Shown here: piece after piece, positions 57,650 to 64,000 of the stretch
Layout: the number at the start of each line of letters is the position of its first letter
Numbering within the stretch: position 1 is the first letter of the stretch
Origin: Elmis aenea
Taxonomy: Eukaryota > Arthropoda > Insecta > Coleoptera > Elmidae
Assembly (NCBI GenBank): GCA_947652605.1
Contig: OX393579.1
Location: 3,596,001 to 3,660,000, forward strand
Direction: 5' to 3'
Length of the DNA: 64,000 bases
Notes under the pieces: generated by a model
What the model saw: the letters and a program-made list of their open reading frames with translations, nothing else
What the model was told of the DNA's origin: nothing
The model's database searches: none
Translations under genes and position numbers: made by a program

Positions 57650-57970
57650 TAGACGAAAATTATAGGACAAACATTGTTACAAGTTACAACACAGCACTTT
57701 AAAATATTTCTTACAAATGCTTCCCCTATTATTGCAGAAATAATATTAGATGATTTATTAAAAACAATAATGCCAAAAATATCTGATAACATCCCTTTTT
57801 TAAAGAAATATGTAGACGATTTAATTTTAGGCGTTCCAAAATCCAAAGTCATAAATAACATTTTAAACTTATTCAACAGTTACCATCCAAAAATTTAATT
57901 TACCTGTGAGACAGAAACAGATTATTCAATAAATTTTTTAGAAGTCACCCTTTTCAAAGATAACAAATAA
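57650..57970 (+). pseudogene. Penelope-like reverse transcriptase relic, right arm
   Basis: Same relic as in the left arm, on the plus strand. Readable residues run from 57674 to 57895: ASPIIAEIILDDLL, then FLKKYVDDLILGVPKSKV, then NILNLFNSYHPKI. A TAA at 57896-57898 stops the frame, yet the same frame continues with FTCETETDYSINFLEVTLF to a second stop at 57968. That order (catalytic YVDD, an N-SYHP helix, then INFL-V) is what I know from Penelope-like reverse transcriptases. Upstream, a 7-bp duplication (GTTACAA) at about 57678 breaks the frame that is intact in the left arm. The TAA is present in both arms, so it predates the duplication of the arm. There is no start, no endonuclease domain and no function. 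Confidence 0.75.
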
Positions 57971-58142
57971 CAATAATGGTTCAATGTATAAAAAAGCAAA
58001 TCTAATCATGTCTAGAGCCCCTCAGATTTTAAACCAAAATCGTAGCGTAACGAAACAGCACAATCAAAAATTTTAACAGCACACGCCAGCACAAGGCTAG
58101 CACAATACATCTGTCTAAAAAAAAATGTTTAAATTACTTGGT

Positions 58143-58172
58143 GGGGGGGGCTATCATGTCTACAGCCCCTCC
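58143..58172 (-). other. G-rich hairpin, right arm, inner
   Basis: G8CT on the plus strand faces AGCCCCTCC across an 11-base loop holding CATGTC. The same stem mismatch as in the left-arm third hairpin is present, and the G run has gained one base. Confidence 0.75.
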
Positions 58173-58290
58173 AATTTAAAATCAAAATTGTCGTGTAATG
58201 GAACCAGCACAATCAAAAACTTTAACAAAGCACGCCAGCACAAGGCTAGCACAACATATCTGCCTAAAAAAAATATTTAAATTACGTGGT

Positions 58291-58317
58291 GGGGGGGCTA
58301 TCATGTCCACAGCCCCC
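58291..58317 (-). other. G-rich hairpin, right arm, middle (shortened)
   Basis: G7CT faces AGCCCCC, leaving a 7-bp stem because the C run has lost two bases. The loop contains CATGTCC. Confidence 0.75.
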
Positions 58318-58437
58318 ACAAATTAAAATCGAATTTGTAGCCTAACGGAACCAGCACAATCAAAAATTTTAACAAAGCACGCCAGCACAAGGCTAGCACA
58401 ACATATCTTTTTAAAAAAAATGTTTAAATTACGTGGT

Positions 58438-58466
58438 GGGGGGGCTATCATGTCCACAGCCCCCCC
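58438..58466 (-). other. G7/C7 hairpin, right arm, outer
   Basis: A perfect 9-bp stem GGGGGGGCT/AGCCCCCCC with loop ATCATGTCCAC, the mirror of the left hairpin at 55581. Confidence 0.85.
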
Positions 58467-60979
58467 AAATTAAAATTGAATTTGTAGCCTAACGAAACCA
58501 GCACAATCAAAAATTTTAACAAAGCACGCCAGCACAAGGCTAGCACAACCTTCTACATTTAAAAAAAAGTTACATTTCAAATGTGGGGGGGCCCAGGACA
58601 TGGACCTCTAAAAATACCGTGCTTTAGTTAATACATATGTTCCTTGAGCGACTATTTCTAAACAATTTTAATTATTGATTTGTATATCACAGGAACAGTT
58701 TATCCATCGCCTCTTTACATGAATACAATTGTTTTGCATATGTCTTTCAATGAGCTGGTTTTAATTTTTAATAATTTCCTAAAAATACAGTGCTTTAGTT
58801 AATACATATGTTCCTTGAGCGACTATTTCTAAACAATTTTAATTATTGATTTGTATATGACAGGAACAGTTTATCCATCGCCTTTTTACATGAATACAAT
58901 TGTTTTGCATATGTCTTTCAATGAGCTGGTTTTAATTTTTAATAATGTCTTAAAAATACCGTGCTTTAGTTAATACATATGTTCCTTGAGCGACTATTTC
59001 TAAACAATTTTAATTATTGATTTGTATATCACAGGAACAGTTTATCCATCGCCTCTTTACATGAATACAATTGTTTTGCATATGTCTTTCAATGAGCTGG
59101 TTTTAATTTTTAATTATTTCCTAAAAATACCGTGCTTTAGTTAATACATATGTTCCTTGAGCGACTATTTCGAAACAATTTTAATTATTGATTTGTATAT
59201 CACAGGATCAGTTTATCCATCGCCTCTTTACATGAATACAATTGTTTTGCATATGTCTTTCAATGAGCTGGTTTTAATTTTTAATAATTTCCTAAAAATA
59301 CCGTGCTTTAGTTAATACATATGTTCCTTGAGCGACTATTTCGAAACAATTTTAATTATTGATTTGTATATCACAGGAACAGTTTATCCATCGCCTCTTT
59401 ACATGAATACAATTGTTTTGCATATGTCTTTCAATGAGCTGGTTTTAATTTTTAATAATTTCCTAAAAATACCGTGCTTTAGTTAATACATATGTTCCTT
59501 GAGCGACTATTTCTAAACAATTTTAATTATTGATTTGTATATCACAGGAACAGTTTATCCATCGCCTCTTTACATGAATACAATTGTTTTGCATATGTCT
59601 TTCAATGAGCTGGTTTTAATTTTTAATAATTTCCTAAAAATACCGTGCTTTAGTTAATACATATGTTCCTTGAGCGACTATTTCTCAACAATTTTAATTA
59701 TTGATTTGTATATCACAGGAACAGTTTATCCATCGCCTCTTTACATGAATACAATTGTTTTGCATATGTCTTTCAATGAGCTGGTTTTAATTTTTAATAA
59801 TCTCCTAAAAATACCGTGCTTTAGTTAATACATATGTTCCTTGAGCGACTATTTCTAAACAATTTTAATTATTGATTTGTATATCACAGGAACAGTTTAT
59901 CCATCGCCTCTTTACATGAATACAATTGTTTTGCATATGTCTTTCAATGAGCTGGTTTTAATTTTTAATAATTTCCTAAAAATACCGTGCTTTAGTTAAT
60001 ACATATGTTCCTTGAGCGACTATTTCTAAACAATTTTAATTATTGATTTGTATATCACAGGAACAGTTTATCCATCGCCTCTTTACATGAATACAATTGT
60101 TTTGCATATGTCTTTCAATGAGCTGGTTTTAATTTTTAATAATTTCCTAAAAATACCGTGCTTTAGTTAATACATATGTTCCTTGAGCGACTATTTTGAA
60201 ACAATTTTAATTATTGATTTGTATATCACAGGAACAGTTTATCCATCGCCTCTTTACATGAATACAATTGTTTTGCATATGTCTTTCAATGAGCTGGTTT
60301 TAATTTTTAATAATTTCCTAAAAATACCGTGCTTTAGTTAATACATATGTTCCTTGAGCGACTATTTTTAAACAATTTTAATTATTGATTTGTATATCAC
60401 AGGACAAGTTTATCCTTCGCATCTTTACATGAATACAATTGTTTTGCATATGTCTTTCAATGAGCTGGTTTTAATTTTTAATTATTTCCTAAAAATACCG
60501 TGCTTTAGTTAATACATATGTTCCTTGAGCGACTATTTCTAAACAATTTTAATTATTGATTTGTATATCACAGGAACAGTTTATCCATCGCCTCTTTACA
60601 TGAATACAATTGTTTTGCATATGTCTTTCAATGAGCTGGTTTTAATTTTTAATAATTTCCTAAAAATACCGTGCTTTAGTTAATACATATGTTCCTTGAG
60701 CGACTATTTATAAACAATTTTAATTATTGATTTGTATATCACAGGAACAGTTTATCCATCGCCTCTTTACATGAATACAATTGTTTTGCATATGTCTTTC
60801 GATAAGCTGGTTTTAATTTTTAATAATTTCCTAAAAATACCGTGCTTTAGTTAATACATATGTTCCTTAAGCGTCTATTTCTAAACAATTTTAATTATTG
60901 ATTTGTATATCACAGGAACAGTTTATCCATCGCCTCTTTACATGAATGCAATTGTTTCGCATATGTCTTTCAATAAGCT

Positions 60980-61325
60980 GGTTTTAATTTTTAATAATTT
61001 CCTAAAAATACCGTGCTTTAGTTAATACATATATTCCTTGAGCGACTATTTCGAAACAATTTTAATTATTGATTTGTATATCACAGGAACAGTTTATCCT
61101 TCGCATCTTTACATGAAAAAAATTGTTTTGCATATGTCTTTCAATGAGCTGGTTTTAATTTTTAATAATTTCCTAAAAATACCGTGCTTTAGTTAATACA
61201 TATGTTCCTTGAGCGACTATTTCGAAACAATTTTAATTATTGATTTGTATATCACAGGAACAGTTTATCCTTCGCATCTTTACATGAAAAAAATTGTTTT
61301 GCATATGTCTTTCAATGAGCTGGTT
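60980..61325 (-). repeat. Adjacent pair of variant monomers in right array
   Basis: Two successive units share CCTTCGCATC with ATGAAAAAAATTG (around 61098 and 61269), whereas most right-array units have CCATCGCCTC with ATGAATACAATTG. The poly-A form matches the left-array state at those bases. Confidence 0.6.
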
Positions 61326-62879
61326 TTAATTTTTAATAATTTCCTAAAAATACCGTGCTTTAGTTAATACATATGTTCCTTGAGCGACTATTTCGAAACA
61401 ATTTTAATTATTGATTTGTATATCACAGGAACAGTTTATCCATCGCCTCTTTACATGAATACAATTGTTTTGCATATGTCTTTCAATAAGCTGGTTTTAA
61501 TTTTTAATAATTTCCTAAAAATACCGTGCTTTAGTTAATACATATGTTCCTTGAGCGACTATTTCTAAACAATTTTAATTATTGATTTGTATATCACAGG
61601 AACAGTTTATCCATCGCCTCTTTACATGAATACAATTGTTTTGCATATGTCTTTCAATGAGCTGGTTTTAATTTTTAATAATTTCCTAAAAATACCGTGC
61701 TTTAGTTAATACATATGTTCCTTGAGCGACTATTTCGAAACAATTTTAATTATTGATTTGTATATCACAGGAACAGTTTATCCATCGCCTCTTTACATGA
61801 ATACAATTGTTTTGCATATGTCTTTCAATGAGCTGGTTTTAATTTTTAATAATTTCCTAAAAATACCGTGCTTTAGTTAATACATATGTTCCTTGAGCGA
61901 CTATTTCTAAACAATTTTAATTATTGATTTGTATATCACAGGAACAGTTTATCCATCGCCTCTTTACATGAATACAATTGTTTTGCATATGTCTTTCAAT
62001 GAGCTGGTTTTAATTTTTAATAATTTCCTAAAAATACCGTGCTTTAGTTAATACATATGTTCCTTGAGCGACTATTTCACAACAATTTTAATTATTGATT
62101 TGTATATCACAGAAACAGTTTATCCATCGCCTCTTTACATGAATACAATTGTTTTGCATATGTCTTTCAATGAGCTGGTTTTAATTTTCAATAATTTCCT
62201 AAAAATACCGTGCTTCAGTTAATACATATGTTCCTTGAGCGACTATTTCGAAACAAATTCAATTATTGATTTGTATATCACAGGAACAGTTTATCCATCG
62301 CCTCTTTACATGAATACAATTGTTTTGCATATGTCTTTCAATGAGCTGGTTTAAATTTTTAATAATTTCCTAAAAATACCGTGCTTTAGTTAATACATAT
62401 GTTCCTTAAGCGACTATTTCGAAACAATTTTAATTATTGATTTGTATATTACAGGAACAGTTTATCTATCGCCTCTTTACATGAATTCAATTGTTTTGCA
62501 TATGTCTTTCAATGAGCTGGTTTTAATTTTTAATAATTTCCTAAAAATACCGTGCTTTAGTTAATACATATGTTCCTTGAGCGACTATTTCGAAACAATT
62601 TTAATTATTGATTTGTATATCACAGGAACAGTTTATCCATCGCCTCTTTACATGAATACAATTGTTTTGCATATGTCTTTTAATGAGCTGGTTTTAATTT
62701 TTAATAATTTCCTAAAAATACCGTGCTTTAGTTAATACATATGTTCCTTGAGCGACTATTTCGAAACAATTTTAATTATTGATTTGTATATCACTGGAAC
62801 AGTTTATCCATCGCTTTTTTACATGAATACAATTGTTTTGCATATGTCTTTCAATGAGCTGGTTTTAATTTTTAATAAT

Positions 62880-63570
62880 TTCCTAAAAATACCGTGCTTT
62901 AGTTAATACATATGTTCCTTGAGCGACTATTTCTGAACAATTTTAATTATTGATTTGTATATCAAAGGAACAGTTTATCCATCGCCTTTTTACATGAATA
63001 CAATTGTTTTGCATATGTCTTTCAAAGAGCTGGTTTTAATTTTTAATAATTTCCTAAAAATACCGTGCTTTAGTTAATACATATGTTCCTTGAGCGACTA
63101 TTTCGTAACAATTTTAATTATTGATTTGTATATCACAGGAACAGTTTATCCATCGCCTCTTAACATGAATACAATTGTTTTGCATATGTCTTTCAATGAG
63201 CTGGTTTTAATTTTTAATAATTTCCTAAAAATACCGTGCTTTAGTTAATACATATGTTCCTTGAGCGACTATTTCGAAACAATTTTAATTATTGATTTGT
63301 ATATCACAGGAACAGTTTATCCATCGCCTTTTTACATGAATACAATTGTTTTGCATATGTCTTTCAATGAGCTGGTTTTAATTTTTAATAATTTCTTAAA
63401 AATACCGTGCTTTAGTTAATACATATGTTCCTTGAGCGACTATTTCTGAACAATTTTAATTATTGATTTGTATATCAAAGGAACAGTTTATCCATCGCCT
63501 TTTTACATGAATACAATTGTTTTGCATATGTCTTTCAATGAGCTGGTTTTAATTTTTAATAATTTCTTAA
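62880..63570 (-). repeat. Local 3-monomer repetition in right array
   Basis: The combination TTCTGAACAA, ATCAAAGG and CGCCTTTTTAC appears at about 62931 and again at 63444, 513 bp (three units) apart. It is the only multi-monomer period I noticed on this side. Confidence 0.5.
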
Positions 63571-64000
63571 AAATACCGTGCTTTAGTTAATACATATGTT
63601 TCTTGAGCGACTATTTCTAAACAATTTTAATTATTGATTTGTATATCACAGGAACAGTTTATCCATCGCCTCTTTACATGAATACAATTGTTTTGCATAT
63701 GTCTTTCAATGAGCTGGTTTTAATTTTTAATAATTTCCTAAAAATACCGTGCTTTAGTTAATACATATGTTCCTTAAGCGACTATTTCGAAACAATTTTA
63801 ATTATAGATTTGTATATCACAGGAACAGTTTATCCATCGCCTCTTTACATGAATACAATTGTTTTGCATATGTCTTTCAATGAGCTGGTTTTAATTTTTA
63901 ATAATTTTCTAAAAATACCGTGCTTTAGTTAATACATATGTTCCTTGAGCGACTATTTCGAAACAATTTTAATTATTGATTTGTATATTACAGGAACAGT

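Larger units (their letters stand above)
58007..58546 (-). repeat. Subterminal 147-bp tandem repeats, right arm (3 full + 1 partial)
   Basis: On the minus strand, GTGCTAGCC starts at 58546, 58399, 58252 and 58103, with spacings of 147, 147 and 149. The order of variants (CGTAATTT units outside, CAAGTAATTT unit inside) is the same as in the left arm, so the arms were copied as a whole and not built repeat by repeat. Confidence 0.9.
55440..58607. mobile_element. Foldback-like inverted-repeat element, unclassified
   Basis: The sequence begins AGGTCCATGTCC at 55440 and ends with the exact reverse complement, GGACATGGACCT, at 58607. The two halves stay complementary over about 1.35 kb each, with few mismatches in the outer 600 bp. 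Outside these ends both flanks are satellite. From the tip inward each arm has a C7/G7 tract, four 147-bp repeats (the innermost partial), a reverse-transcriptase relic, an AT-rich stretch and a shared core, followed by a non-symmetric centre. There is no transposase frame, and no target-site duplication can be read because the two satellite flanks differ in phase and orientation. It could be a foldback transposon, a non-autonomous DNA transposon that captured a retroelement piece, or an inverted duplication made during rearrangement. I do not recognise the family. Confidence 0.8.
57229..58607 (-). repeat. Right inverted-repeat arm (about 1379 bp)
   Basis: It is the reverse complement of 55440-56786. 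The outer part is collinear base for base: the repeat motif ends at 58546, 58399 and 58252, mirroring 55501, 55648 and 55795. The next is 2 bp off at 58103 because of G-run changes. Confidence 0.88.
58608..64000 (-). repeat. 171-bp satellite DNA, right array (about 31.5 monomers, inverted)
   Basis: The motif GCTTTAG recurs at 58621, 58792, 58963, 59134 and onward every 171 bp to the window end. Reverse-complemented, the unit aligns without gaps to the left-array unit. It differs consistently at about 12 positions (2, 55, 57, 70, 85, 102, 123, 144, 153, 157, 166 and 167 in left-unit numbering), so identity is about 93%. It is fixed or nearly fixed for C at 29, A at 78 and C at 88, which are only variants on the left. 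Units carry scattered private substitutions. The array runs off the right edge. There is no gene in it. Confidence 0.97.

Noticed and set aside
55440..58607. Long terminal repeat retrotransposon
   Set aside because: The ends are inverted, not direct, and there is no primer-binding site, polypurine tract or gag/pol frame.
1..64000. Primate alpha satellite (same 171-bp unit length)
   Set aside because: The unit sequence does not resemble alphoid DNA as I know it, no CENP-B-box-like TTCG...CGGG motif is present, and the central element looks arthropod-like. The equal length is likely coincidence or nucleosome-related.
58608..64000. Telomeric repeat tract
   Set aside because: No TTAGG- or TTAGGG-type short tandem repeat is present. 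The unit is the 171-bp satellite throughout.

Overview
The window is almost entirely satellite DNA and contains no intact gene. It suggests a nuclear chromosome of a eukaryote with AT-rich heterochromatin. An insect or another arthropod is the most likely source, for three reasons: one relic retroelement reads like a Penelope-like reverse transcriptase, the middle contains repeat ends of the TACAGGGTG type that I associate with insect repeats, and the satellite is about 28% GC. The species cannot be named from the sequence.

Layout: (1) Positions 1-55440 are a head-to-tail array of a 171-bp monomer, about 324 copies that are nearly identical. (2) Positions 55440-58607 are a 3.17-kb inverted-repeat element. 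Each arm runs from a GC-rich tip (GGTCCATGTCC...) through four 147-bp tandem repeats with G7/C7 hairpins and a dead reverse-transcriptase fragment into a shared palindromic core, with about 440 bp of non-symmetric sequence at the centre. (3) Positions 58608-64000 are the same 171-bp satellite in the opposite orientation, about 31.5 copies of a distinct subfamily that differs from the left array at about 12 of 171 positions.

The left array is not a simple higher-order repeat. It is a patchwork of block duplications that can be followed by rare variants, with block sizes of 9, 23, 26, 14, 6, 17 and 15 monomers and longer-range copies at 67- and 49-monomer offsets. Several blocks are nested, which gives a relative order of events and points to repeated unequal exchange. 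The right array shows little of this and its monomers carry more private changes.

The strongest candidate for something undescribed is the central element together with its setting. It is a foldback-like element with hairpin-bearing subterminal repeats, carries the same dead reverse-transcriptase piece in both arms, and sits exactly where the satellite switches orientation and subfamily. No function can be shown from sequence, and assembly error in such a repetitive region has to be excluded first.
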